Source: Glycomyces sambucus (GTDB lineage: Bacteria; Actinomycetota; Actinomycetes; Mycobacteriales; Micromonosporaceae). Taken from it: a stretch of 64,000 nucleotides of DNA. The translations under genes and the position numbers were made by a program. Under the pieces are notes generated by a model that did no database searches, had not been told where the DNA came from, and worked only from the letters and a program-made list of their open reading frames with translations. The stretch lies in NCBI RefSeq assembly GCF_900102815.1, contig NZ_FNGF01000001.1, forward strand, positions 481,542 through 545,541, written 5' to 3'. The first letter of the stretch is position 1. Every line of letters begins with the position of its first letter. Of this stretch, positions 33,542 through 41,972 are shown one piece after another.

Positions 33542-34837
33542 GTGAACGACCCCCGCACCCTGATCGTCAACGACAACGGGGCCTGGTGCTGGTTCCAGGA
33601 CGAGCGCGCGCTCGTCGACCCCGAGACCCAGACCCTGGTCGTCGGCTCGATCGCCGCGCCCGAGGGCCCCGGCGGCGAGGACCGGGCCGGGAACGTCGAG
33701 GTCTCCGTGGTCGACCTCCGCGCCGGCACCAGCACGACGGTGGTCCTGCACGAGCGCCTGGAGGCCGACGACCACGACGTGCCCGCGCTGTGGCGCCGCG
33801 CCGACGGCCGCTGGCTCGCCGTGTACACCAGGCACAAGACCGACGACCTCACCCGCTGGCGCGTCAGCGAGCACGGCGACCCGACCCGCTGGGGCCCGGA
33901 GCGGACCTTCGACTGGTCGGAACTGACCGGCGGCGCGGGCGTCACCTACTCGAACCTGCGCTCGGTCGGCGGGCGCCTGTACTGCTTCGCGCGCGCGGTG
34001 AACGACGACCAGTGCGCGCTCGTCTCCGACGACGACGGCGACACCTGGTCCTACGCGGGCAAGCTCTTCACCCGCCCGAAGGTCGGCTACGTCAACGGCT
34101 ACACCCGCTACGACGGCGACGGCGATCGCATCGACCTGATCACCACCGACCACCACCCGCGCGACTTCGACAATTCGATCTACCACGGCTACATCGAGAA
34201 AGGCGCGCTCCACCGCAGCGACGGCACGGTCGTCGACGCCGACGCGCTCAGCGGCGAGGCGAAGTCCCAAGTGGAGCTCACGACGATCCTCGAGGCCGGG
34301 TCGCGGTGGGACGGCGTGCGCATCTCGCACTGCTGGACCACCGACGTCCGCCAGGGAACCGACGCCTCCGTCGCCGCGGTCCTGACCGCGCGCGCCGGCG
34401 AGGAGGAGCACCTGGAGCGCCGCAAGGCCCACCCGGACCTGCGGTTCTTCTACGCCCGCATGGCGCCCGGCGGCGAGTGGACCGTGCACGAGCTCGCGAA
34501 GGCCGGGCCCGGACTCATGCCGCACGAGGAGGACTACACGGGCCTCGCCTCGATCGACCCCTACGACCTCGACTCGGTGTACGTCTCGACATCGGTCGAC
34601 CCCCGCGACGGATCGGTCCTCGCACACCATGAGATCTTCCACGCCCGCACCGGCGACGGCGGCGCGACGTGGACGTGGACTCCGGTCACCGAGGACTCTG
34701 ATGTGGACAATCTGCGTCCGATCGCCGCGCCGGGCGACCCGTCGCGCGTCCCGCTGCTGTGGTTCCGCGGCGAGATGACCGCCTCGCAGCATTACCGCTG
34801 CGAGGTCGTCCTGCGCGACCTCCCCCGGGAGGACTGA
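33542..34837 (+). CDS. BNR repeat-containing beta-propeller protein
   Basis: 431 residues from a GTG (AAGGGA upstream). No signal peptide. Two Asp-box-like motifs, SDDDGDTWSYAG (about 160-171) and TGDGGATWTWTP (about 370-381), mark a propeller of the sialidase-like/BNR-4 type. NDNGAWCWFQDERALV at the N-terminus and ITTDHHPRDFDNSIYHGYIEKGALHRSDG in the middle are characteristic of the BNR-4 group that accompanies polysaccharide lyases and rhamnosidases. It could be a glycan lyase or hydrolase; activity unproven. A LacI-type dyad precedes it and a PL11 lyase gene faces it. Confidence 0.82.
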   Translation: MNDPRTLIVNDNGAWCWFQDERALVDPETQTLVVGSIAAPEGPGGEDRAGNVEVSVVDLRAGTSTTVVLHERLEADDHDVPALWRRADGRWLAVYTRHKTDDLTRWRVSEHGDPTRWGPERTFDWSELTGGAGVTYSNLRSVGGRLYCFARAVNDDQCALVSDDDGDTWSYAGKLFTRPKVGYVNGYTRYDGDGDRIDLITTDHHPRDFDNSIYHGYIEKGALHRSDGTVVDADALSGEAKSQVELTTILEAGSRWDGVRISHCWTTDVRQGTDASVAAVLTARAGEEEHLERRKAHPDLRFFYARMAPGGEWTVHELAKAGPGLMPHEEDYTGLASIDPYDLDSVYVSTSVDPRDGSVLAHHEIFHARTGDGGATWTWTPVTEDSDVDNLRPIAAPGDPSRVPLLWFRGEMTASQHYRCEVVLRDLPRED

Positions 34838-34838
34838 C

Positions 34839-34870
34839 CGCGGGGCCCGGCCGGTCAGCCGGGCCCCGCG
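34839..34870. terminator. Terminator of the BNR gene
   Basis: 13-bp perfect stem CGCGGGGCCCGGC / GCCGGGCCCCGCG, loop CGGTCA, directly after the stop codon. Confidence 0.8.
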
Positions 34871-34881
34871 TCGCAGCAGCT

Positions 34882-34915
34882 CCCGAGGCTCCGGAAAGAG
34901 CGCCGGAGCCTCGGG
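34882..34915. terminator. Terminator of the PL11 gene
   Basis: 13-bp perfect stem CCCGAGGCTCCGG / CCGGAGCCTCGGG, 8-nt loop, 21 bp from the convergent lyase stop. With the previous hairpin it forms a back-to-back pair. Confidence 0.8.
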
Positions 34916-34935
34916 TTCACCAGTTCCTCACGGCC

Positions 34936-37176
34936 CTACGGGGTGTGGACGTCGGGCCACGGGTAGGCCGTGACGTCCGATCCGATGTAGAAGCTCGGGT
35001 GCGGCGGCTGGTTGTACGCCGTGTTCTGCCAGGCGATCGCGACCCGGTACTGCACGTCGTGCATCAGCGTCGCGATGCGCAGGCTCGTGGTGCTCGGCGT
35101 GGCGTAGATCCGCAGCGCGGAGTTGTCGCTGGTGCGCCACACGACCTCCTCGCGCCAGTCGCCGAACAGGTCGGCCGACAGGCCCGGCGTGGCCTTGGTG
35201 CCGTTGTTCGACGCGACCCCCGAGGCCGACAGGAGCGTCCCCGACGGGTAGTTGGTGATCGCGGTGCCGTCGAGCAGTTCGCGCTCGCCGTCGCCGTCCC
35301 ACCAGGCCAGGAAGTTCGACGAGGCGGGCTTGGAGCCGAGGTTCGCGCCGGAGGCGCTGAGCAGGCCGCTCACGTTCGAGGACCAGTACTCGGCCCCCGG
35401 GTTGGAGGCGAGCACGTTCGCCGCGACCCCGCGGCCGTTGTCGCCGCTGGCGGCGGTCTGGAACAGGATCGACCCGTTGGAGCCGTTCAGGTGCGAGGAC
35501 GGCTGGCTGGCCGACTCGTGGACCATGAAGACCTCCTGGCCCGCGCGGCTCGGCACGAAGTCCGAGACGTGGAGCGCGTCGCCGTGCCCGAACCCGGTGT
35601 TCCACAGCGCCTGGCCGTTCGCCCCGACCGCCATGGCGCCGTAGACGACGTCCTGGGCGCCGTCCCCGTTGAGGTCGGCGATGGAGAGGCTGTGCGCGCC
35701 CTGGCCGGTGTACTGGCTGCCCGCGGAGTTCGAGTCGAACGTCCAGCGGGTGGTCAGGTCGGTGCCGTTCCAGTCCACGGCCCAGATCACCGAGCGCGTG
35801 TAGTAGCCGCGCGCGAAGATCATCGACGGCGTGGCACCGTCCAGATAGGCCGTTCCGGCGAGGAACCGGTCGACCCGGTTGCCGTAGTTGTCGCCCCAGT
35901 TGGCGACGGTGCCGCGGGCCGGGTTGTAGTTGACGGTGTCCATCGCGGCGCCGGTCTGGCCGTTGAAGATCGTCAGGTACTCCGGTCCTGAGAGGACGTA
36001 ACCGCTGGAGTTGCGGTAGTCCGCGGTGGAGGAGCCGATGACCTGGCCGGTGCCCGAGACCGTCGCGTCGGCGGTCTTCATCGCGATCTCCGCGCGCCCG
36101 TCCGAGTTGTAGTCGTACACCTGGAACTGCGTGTAGTGCGCGCCCGAGCGGATGTTCCGCCCGAGGTCGATGCGCCACAGCCGGGTCCCGTTGAGCTCGT
36201 ACGCGTCGATGATGGTGTTCCCGGTGTACCCGGACTGCGAGTTGTCCTTCGCGTTCGAGGGGTACCACTTGACGACGTACTCGTACTGGCCGTCGCCGTC
36301 GAGGTCGCCCACGCTCAGGTCGTTGGCCTCGTAGGTGAACGCCTCGCCCGAGGGGGTAGTGCCCCCGGCCGGGCGCTGGAGCGGGAGGTCGAGGTAGCCG
36401 CTGGAGTTGAACGATGCCTCGGCCGCGACCTGCGCGCCGACGGTGCCGTTGACGACGGGGGCGACGGTGTACGTGCCGGAGGAGCCGGTGTCGAGGTAGT
36501 TGGTGGCGCCGGTGATCGGCGAGGCGTTGAGCAGGGTCCCGTTGCGGTAGACGTTGAACGCGACGTTCGACGGGTCGGTGCCCAGCAGCCGCCACGAGAC
36601 CAGGCGGCCCGAGCCCGAGGGGACCACGGTGACGCCGCGGGTCAGCTCCTCGACCTCGTAGCGGCCGTTCTGCTGCGGCGGGGCGCCGTCGGTGACCTCG
36701 ACGTAGTCGATGTTCGCCAGGCCCGCGCCGGAGGAGGCCGCGAGCCGGATCGTGTTGCTGCCCGCGTTGAGCGGCACCGAGACGGTCTTGGTCGACCACG
36801 AGGTCCACGCGCCCGTGGAGGGGAACGCGCTCGCCGCGGCCACAGTGGAGCCGTTGACGACGATGTCGGCCGAGCGGGTGTCGGTGGCGCCGTGGGCGTA
36901 CCGGATCGCGAGGCTCGCCGTCCCGGCGGTCGCGGCGTTCACGGTGAACTGGTTGTAGGCGCCGGTCGCGTTGGTGGAGTTGCAGAACCCGCTGCCGGAG
37001 TAGCCGGCGTGGTTGGAGTCGACCGTCCCGTCGCAGACGGCCGGGCTGCTCTCCGACTCGTAGCGGACGGTGGCGGCGTTGGCGGGTTGCCAGACCGCCG
37101 ATACGGCGACGGCCGCGAGGGCGGCTGCCGTCAGGACCGACAGGCTGCGCAGCCGCCGGTTTCGGGATGTACGCAT
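34936..37176 (-). CDS. Secreted PL11 rhamnogalacturonan lyase with CBM35-like module
   Basis: 746 residues from the ATG at 37176. Signal peptide to about residue 34 (ANA-ATV). A carbohydrate-binding module of CBM35 type fills residues 36-160 (VRYESESSPAVCDGTVDSNHAGYSGSGFCN, ANIDYVEVT). The PL11 propeller follows: GRYEVEELTRGVTVV, FNVYRNGTLLNASPITGATNYLDTG, NDLSVGDLDGDGQYEYVVKWYPSNAKDNSQSGYTG, DYNSDGRAEIAMKTADAT, DLNGDGAQDVVYGAMAVG, GHGDALHVSDFVPSRAGQEVFMVHE, SADLFGDWREEVVWRTSD, ending HPSFYIGSDVTAYPWPDVHTP. The DxNxDG loops bind calcium in YesW-type lyases. It cleaves the rhamnogalacturonan I backbone by beta-elimination outside the cell. A LacI-type operator precedes it. Confidence 0.95.
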   Translation of the reverse strand: MRTSRNRRLRSLSVLTAAALAAVAVSAVWQPANAATVRYESESSPAVCDGTVDSNHAGYSGSGFCNSTNATGAYNQFTVNAATAGTASLAIRYAHGATDTRSADIVVNGSTVAAASAFPSTGAWTSWSTKTVSVPLNAGSNTIRLAASSGAGLANIDYVEVTDGAPPQQNGRYEVEELTRGVTVVPSGSGRLVSWRLLGTDPSNVAFNVYRNGTLLNASPITGATNYLDTGSSGTYTVAPVVNGTVGAQVAAEASFNSSGYLDLPLQRPAGGTTPSGEAFTYEANDLSVGDLDGDGQYEYVVKWYPSNAKDNSQSGYTGNTIIDAYELNGTRLWRIDLGRNIRSGAHYTQFQVYDYNSDGRAEIAMKTADATVSGTGQVIGSSTADYRNSSGYVLSGPEYLTIFNGQTGAAMDTVNYNPARGTVANWGDNYGNRVDRFLAGTAYLDGATPSMIFARGYYTRSVIWAVDWNGTDLTTRWTFDSNSAGSQYTGQGAHSLSIADLNGDGAQDVVYGAMAVGANGQALWNTGFGHGDALHVSDFVPSRAGQEVFMVHESASQPSSHLNGSNGSILFQTAASGDNGRGVAANVLASNPGAEYWSSNVSGLLSASGANLGSKPASSNFLAWWDGDGERELLDGTAITNYPSGTLLSASGVASNNGTKATPGLSADLFGDWREEVVWRTSDNSALRIYATPSTTSLRIATLMHDVQYRVAIAWQNTAYNQPPHPSFYIGSDVTAYPWPDVHTP

Positions 37177-37276
37177 GAGTGCTCCGCGTGTCGAGATGTG
37201 AGGGTGGATTCCGCCGGGTCGCGGCGGAGCGGCGCACCATGGGCATGCCGGGTCGACACGGTGCGCTTGCATTCAC

Positions 37277-37301
37277 GCATTGAAGTGAATCGATTCAATG
37301 C
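37277..37301. promoter_or_regulatory. Operator upstream of the PL11 gene (two overlapping dyads)
   Basis: Contains the perfect 12-bp palindrome TGAATCGATTCA (37286-37297), close to TGGAACGATTCA at 22492. It overlaps a second dyad, GCATTGAA (37277-37284), 9 bp, TTCAATGC (37294-37301). It lies about 100 bp before the lyase start and 120 bp before the divergent serine hydrolase. Confidence 0.65.
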
Positions 37302-37423
37302 CTCAGGGAAGTATAGTCGGAATCCGCTTTCAAAGGCAATCCATCGAAGCCCATAAATTTCTCGTCCGGGGCGCGGGCACTCGTTCAACCCAGGTTTACA
37401 CCGCCGCGCCTACGGTCCGGGGC

Positions 37424-39076
37424 ATGAGACGAATTCCAACGATCATCGCGGCCGCATTCCTGGCCGCGGCGTGCACCTCGGTCGAGGAGGGCCCGGATTC
37501 GGGCGCGGAGGCGCCCGCCTGCGACCCCGACCTGGTCAGCGCCCTCGGCAAGTGGGCCGACGCCGGGTTCAGCGGCGCGGTCGCCGTCACCGGCGGCGGC
37601 ACCGAGTGCCGCGCCGCGTTCGGCACCGCCGACGGCACCGCCCCCAACACCGACGACACGGTCTTCGCCATCGGCTCGGTGAGCAAGGGCTTCACCGCCG
37701 CCGCGATCCTCGGCCTCGCCGACGACGGCGCACTCGCCCTCGACGACAAGGCGGGCGACCTCCTGCCGGGCCTGACCGGACCGGCCGCCGACGCCACCGT
37801 CGAGCAGCTGCTCCTACACACCTCCGGCCTCGAAGGCGAGCACGGCAGCGACCACGAACCCCTCGACCGCGACGAGGCCATCACCGCCATCAGCGGCTTC
37901 ACCTCCGCGTTCGAACCCGGCAGCGACTTCGGGTACTCCAACGGCGGGTACACCCTCCTCGCGCTCATCGTCGACGAGGTCACCGGCTCCTACCGCGACC
38001 ACATGGCCGGCGAGGTGCTCACCCTCGGCGGCGAGCCGTTCGGCGGGTTCTGGGACGGCGAGCCCGCCGCGCCCGGCCCGCGCGCGGTCGGCACGGTCGA
38101 CGGCGAGCCGTCCACCGAGAACGGCGGCTTCCCCGGCCCGTACTGGGCCATGGAGGGCAACGGCGACCTCGCCATGACCGCCGGGAACCTCGCCGACTGG
38201 ACCAAGGCCCTCTTCGAAGGCGAGGTCATCTCCCCCGCCGCCGTCGAGACCCTGACCGGCACGGCCTTCGACAACGGCGACGGCACCGCCGAGATCCCCG
38301 GGTGGGTCTCGGTCGGCCCCGACATGTTCGGCACCCCGTTCGTCACCGCCTCCGGAGGCGGCGGCGACACCGGGCACAACGCCACCGCGGTGTGGCTGCC
38401 CGACCTCGGCATGAGCATCGCCGTCACCTCGAACTCCGAGGAGGTCATCGCCGGGGACCTCGCCCAGGCCATCGCCCCCGCGCTCGCCGCCGGCGAGGAG
38501 GTCCCGGTCCCCGAGGGGCACGCCGAGGCCGACCCCGAGGAGCTGGCCGCGGCCGAGGGCACGTACACGCTGGAGACCGGCGGGACCTACACCGTGGCCG
38601 CCACCGAGGACGGCCTGGACGTGGCGGCCGCGGGCGCCGACGCGGTGACCGCGATGTTCGCCTCCGCCGACTACACCGCCGAGGACGTCGCCGCCCACGA
38701 GGACCTGGTCGCGGCGCTGCTCGCCGGCGAGACCGACGCCGGGCGCGAAGAGCTCGACGCCCTCGAAGGGGACCTCGGCGACATCGAGCGGGTCGAGCTC
38801 GCCGGGACCGCCGAGGAGCAGGGCGAGCTGCGCACCTACGCGACCCTGTTCACCGCCGACGGCGAGCTGCTGGTCTGGTACGCCCTCGACGAGCGCGGCG
38901 GCGTCGGCGCCGTCACCCTCGGCGCCGAGCCCCCGGCGTTTACGCTGGTGCCCACCGGTGAGGGCGAGTACCGCCGCGAGCTGACCGGCGCCGGCGACGG
39001 CGTCCGGGTCGCGTTCGCGGACGGCCTGATGACCGTCACCGGACCGGCCGGGTCCGTCGAGGCGACCCGGGACTGA
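37424..39076 (+). CDS. Lipoprotein serine hydrolase, class C beta-lactamase/DD-peptidase family
   Basis: 550 residues from the ATG at 37424. Lipobox LAAAC (Cys17). The serine beta-lactamase-like fold shows the catalytic SVSK (Ser85, Lys88), the second motif YSN in FGYSNGGYTLLALIVDEVTGS, and a third motif region around GGGGDTGHN. A C-terminal ~150-residue lipocalin-like beta domain follows (EGTYTLETGGTYTVAATEDGLDV), as in many actinobacterial members. Probably a peptidase or esterase at the cell surface rather than a true beta-lactamase. Eleven bp separate it from the response regulator gene, so all three genes are one operon. Confidence 0.88.
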   Translation: MRRIPTIIAAAFLAAACTSVEEGPDSGAEAPACDPDLVSALGKWADAGFSGAVAVTGGGTECRAAFGTADGTAPNTDDTVFAIGSVSKGFTAAAILGLADDGALALDDKAGDLLPGLTGPAADATVEQLLLHTSGLEGEHGSDHEPLDRDEAITAISGFTSAFEPGSDFGYSNGGYTLLALIVDEVTGSYRDHMAGEVLTLGGEPFGGFWDGEPAAPGPRAVGTVDGEPSTENGGFPGPYWAMEGNGDLAMTAGNLADWTKALFEGEVISPAAVETLTGTAFDNGDGTAEIPGWVSVGPDMFGTPFVTASGGGGDTGHNATAVWLPDLGMSIAVTSNSEEVIAGDLAQAIAPALAAGEEVPVPEGHAEADPEELAAAEGTYTLETGGTYTVAATEDGLDVAAAGADAVTAMFASADYTAEDVAAHEDLVAALLAGETDAGREELDALEGDLGDIERVELAGTAEEQGELRTYATLFTADGELLVWYALDERGGVGAVTLGAEPPAFTLVPTGEGEYRRELTGAGDGVRVAFADGLMTVTGPAGSVEATRD

Positions 39077-39087
39077 GAGGAGTCGGC

Positions 39088-39756
39088 GTGCGCATCCTGC
39101 TGGTGGAGGACGACCGCGACCTGGGCCCGGTGATCGCGCTGGGCCTGCGGAACGAGGCGTACGCGGTGGACCTGGCGTCCACTGTGGCCGAAGCCGAGGA
39201 GCTGCTGTGCGCCAACGACTTCGACGTGGCCTGCCTCGATCTGGGGCTGCCCGACGGGGACGGCCTGGAGCTGCTGCGGCGGCTCGGGGCCGACCCCCTG
39301 CTGCGCCGGCCCCGGCGCCTGATCGTCCTCACCGCGCGCGACGCGGTGGACGACCGGGTCGCCGGGCTCGACGCGGGCGCCGACGACTACCTGGTGAAGC
39401 CCTTCAGCTTCGCCGAGCTCGCCGCGCGCCTGCGGGCCCTGGCCCGCCGCGCCGACGTGCGGGACGCGGTCCTCACCGTCGGCGACCTGCGCCTGGACGC
39501 CGCCGCGCACCGCGCCTGGCGCGGCGGCGCCGAACTCGAACTGACCGCGAGGGAGTTCTCGATGCTGCGGTACTTCATGCACCACCCGGGCGAGATCCTG
39601 TCCACTGAGGACCTACTGGAGCACGTGTGGGACGCGCAGGCCGACCCGTTCACCGCCTCGGTGCGCGTGATCCTCAGCCGCCTGCGCCGCAAGCTCGGCG
39701 AACCGGGCCCGATCGCCACGGTCACGGGCGCGGGCTACCGGCTGGAGGCGCGGTGA
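39088..39756 (+). CDS. OmpR/PhoB family response regulator
   Basis: 222 residues, GTG start. Receiver domain 1-120 with acidic pair EDD (7-9), phospho-acceptor Asp51 in CLDLGLPDGDG, Thr82 and Lys104 in DDYLVKPF. The C-terminal winged helix (130-222) shows ELTAREFSMLRYFMHHPGEILSTEDLLEHVWD and VRVILSRLRRKLGEPGPIATVTGAGYRLEAR. Overlaps the histidine kinase gene start by 4 nt (GTGA). Confidence 0.96.
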   Translation: MRILLVEDDRDLGPVIALGLRNEAYAVDLASTVAEAEELLCANDFDVACLDLGLPDGDGLELLRRLGADPLLRRPRRLIVLTARDAVDDRVAGLDAGADDYLVKPFSFAELAARLRALARRADVRDAVLTVGDLRLDAAAHRAWRGGAELELTAREFSMLRYFMHHPGEILSTEDLLEHVWDAQADPFTASVRVILSRLRRKLGEPGPIATVTGAGYRLEAR

Positions 39757-40820
39757 GGGCCTTGAAGTCGCTCCGGGTCCGGTTGGCGCTCACCGGGTCC
39801 CTCGCGATCTACCTGCCGGTGGTGGTGGTCTTCGGGGTCACCGCGATCACCCAGGAGTCGTACGCCGTCGTCGGCGGCGACGGCGTCGAGCGCACCGTCT
39901 CGCGCACCGGCATCGAGCCCTCGGGCTGGGCGGTGCTCACGGTGGTCCTGCTGCTGCCGGTGACGTGCGCGCTCGCGTGGTGGTGGTCGGGCCGCGCGGT
40001 GCGCCCCTTCGAGCGGGTCCGCGCCGCCGCCGAGCGCATCGAGGGCACCGACCTCGGTCTGCGCGTGGGGGACGCGCAGGGGACGACGGAGGCCGTCGCG
40101 CTCGCGGCCGCGTTCGACTCGATGCTCGACCGCCTGGAGCGGTCGGCGGCGGTGCAGCGGCAGCTGGTCGAGGAGGCCAGCCACGAGCTGCGCACCCCCC
40201 TCGCGGTGCTCATCACCGGTGCGGACGTGGTGCTCGCGCACCCCGAGCCGAGCCTGGAGCTGTACCGGGAGGGCCTGGAGCGCAGCCGGAGCGCCGCGCA
40301 CCGGCTGCGGGACGTCGTCGGCGAGCTGCTGGTGGACGCGCGGGGCCGGGCCCGCGTGATCGACCGGCGGCCGGTGGACCTGGCGGCCCTCGCCCGGGAG
40401 GTCGCGGCCGAGTTCGCGCCGGCGCCCGTGGCGGTCTCGGGCGCGGCGAGTGCCGAAGCGGCCGTGGACGGTCCGAGCGTGCACCGTGCGGTCGGGAACC
40501 TCGTCGGAAACGCGGTGAAGCACGCTCCCGAAGGGACCGTCGTCGGGATCGAGGTGGCCGTGGAGGCGACCGCGGTGGTGCTCACCGTGTCCGACGAGGG
40601 CCCGGGGATCGCCGAGGCCGACCGCGAGCGCGTGTTCGAGCGGTTCTGGCGCGGCGACCGCGCGCCGGGCACGGGGCTCGGGCTGCCGATCGCGCGCCAG
40701 ATCGCGCAGGCGCACGGGGGTGACGTGGAGCTGGTCGAGGGCGGGCCCGGGTGCCGGTTCCGGTTGACCCTGCCGAGGGGCGCCGCCCCGGACACTCCGC
40801 AAGGGACGGTCGCTCCTTGA
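39753..40820 (+). CDS. Sensor histidine kinase
   Basis: 355 residues from the GTG at 39753. Two membrane helices (about 10-32 and 58-78) enclose a short ~25-residue extracytoplasmic loop, too small for a folded sensor, so the stimulus is probably membrane-borne or comes through a partner. HAMP (79-135), H-box EASHELRTPLAVL with His144, N-box NLVGNAVKHAPEGT, G1 DEGPGIAEADRERVFERFWRGDR and G2 GTGLGLPIARQIAQAHGG are all intact. The serine hydrolase in the same operon may supply or be the output of the signal. Confidence 0.95.
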   Translation: MRALKSLRVRLALTGSLAIYLPVVVVFGVTAITQESYAVVGGDGVERTVSRTGIEPSGWAVLTVVLLLPVTCALAWWWSGRAVRPFERVRAAAERIEGTDLGLRVGDAQGTTEAVALAAAFDSMLDRLERSAAVQRQLVEEASHELRTPLAVLITGADVVLAHPEPSLELYREGLERSRSAAHRLRDVVGELLVDARGRARVIDRRPVDLAALAREVAAEFAPAPVAVSGAASAEAAVDGPSVHRAVGNLVGNAVKHAPEGTVVGIEVAVEATAVVLTVSDEGPGIAEADRERVFERFWRGDRAPGTGLGLPIARQIAQAHGGDVELVEGGPGCRFRLTLPRGAAPDTPQGTVAP

Positions 40821-40870
40821 GCGGATCCACCGATCGCCATGGGGCCGTTGCCCTTGAAGAGACGCTGCCC

Positions 40871-40934
40871 TCTCGGGGACGATGCCTTCTCGGGGACGAT
40901 GCCTTCTCAGGGACGTGCCCTCTAAGGGACGGTG
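40871..40934. repeat. 17-bp tandem repeat, about 3.5 copies
   Basis: TCTCGGGGACGATGCCT at 40871-40887 and 40888-40904 (perfect), TCTCAGGGACGTGCCC at 40905-40920, then TCTAAGGGACGGTG running over the stop codon of the aldo/keto reductase gene. Confidence 0.85.
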
Positions 40935-41851
40935 TGGCCGCCGGCGATGAAGAGGCGGTACCACTCCTCGCGGGTGAGCGGGACCTCGGAGCCGGCGGCG
41001 GACTCGCGGACCCGGCCGGGGTTGGTGGTGCCGAGGACGACCTGCATGTTCGCGGGGTGGCGGGTGATCCAGGCGACGGCGATGCCGGTGGGGGTGACCT
41101 CGTACTTGGCGGCGAGTTCGTCGATGAGGTCGTTGAGCTCGCCGTAGTGCTCGCGGTCGCCGAGGAAGACGCCGTCGAAGAAGCCCTTCTGGAACGGCGA
41201 CCACGCCTGGAGGGTCATGCGGTTGATCCGCGAGTACTCCAGGAGGCCGTTGTCGCGGTCGACGGACTGGTCGAGGCCGGCCATGTTCGCGGCGACGCCC
41301 TGGGCGATGAGCGGCGAGTGCGTGATGGAGAGCTGGACCTGGTTGTAGGCCAGGGGCTGGCGCACGGCGGTCTTGAGGAGTTCGACCTGGAGCGGGGTGT
41401 GGTTGGAGACGCCGAAGGTGCGGACCTTGCCGTCGGCTTCGAGCTCGTCGAACGCCTCGGCGACCTCCTCGGGCTCCATGAGGGTGTCGGGGCGGTGCAG
41501 CAGGAGCACGTCGAGGTAGTCGGTGCGCAGGGCCTGGAGCGACTCGTCCACGGACCGCAGGATGTGGGCCTTGGAGAAGTCGAAGTAGGGGTGGCGGATG
41601 CCGACCTTGGACTGGATGACGATCCGCTCGCGCTCGTCGTCGTCGAGTTTGAGGGCGTCGCCGAAGCGGGCCTCGCACTGGTGGCGCTCGGCGCCGTAGA
41701 TGTCGGCGTGGTCGAACGCGTTGATCCCGGCCTCGCGGGCGGTGCGGTAGAGCTCGCGGATGGCGTCGTCGTCGAGGGAGCCGATCCGCATGAGTCCGAG
41801 GACCACGTTGGTGGGGTCGGGCGAGTGGTCGGGGATCGGGATCGTCTTCAT
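40922..41851 (-). CDS. Aldo/keto reductase
   Basis: 309 residues from the ATG at 41851. Catalytic tetrad of the family: Asp and Tyr in AFDHADIYG, Lys in VIQSKVGIR, His in LLLHRPDTLM. FGVSNHTPLQVELLK, PLAYNQVQLSITHSPL, WSPFQKGFFDG and AVAWITRHPANMQVVLGTTNPGRV complete the TIM barrel; the last is the cofactor (NADPH) loop. The closest type is the YdhF group of E. coli. Substrate unknown. Confidence 0.94.
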   Translation of the reverse strand: MKTIPIPDHSPDPTNVVLGLMRIGSLDDDAIRELYRTAREAGINAFDHADIYGAERHQCEARFGDALKLDDDERERIVIQSKVGIRHPYFDFSKAHILRSVDESLQALRTDYLDVLLLHRPDTLMEPEEVAEAFDELEADGKVRTFGVSNHTPLQVELLKTAVRQPLAYNQVQLSITHSPLIAQGVAANMAGLDQSVDRDNGLLEYSRINRMTLQAWSPFQKGFFDGVFLGDREHYGELNDLIDELAAKYEVTPTGIAVAWITRHPANMQVVLGTTNPGRVRESAAGSEVPLTREEWYRLFIAGGHTVP

Positions 41852-41923
41852 GCCGCCATCCTGCCACACCCGCTGGTTGAACGATAAATGACTCGGATTC
41901 GCGTCCGGCCGGGCGCGACGGAG

Positions 41924-41947
41924 GGCCGGGGCCCGCGGGCCCCGGCC
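41924..41947 (-). terminator. Hairpin after the ESX substrate cluster
   Basis: 11-bp GC stem GGCCGGGGCCC / GGGCCCCGGCC with a GC centre, 26 bp beyond the stop at 41973. Confidence 0.6.
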
Positions 41948-41972
41948 GGAGTGTCGCAGGTGCGGGGGCGCA

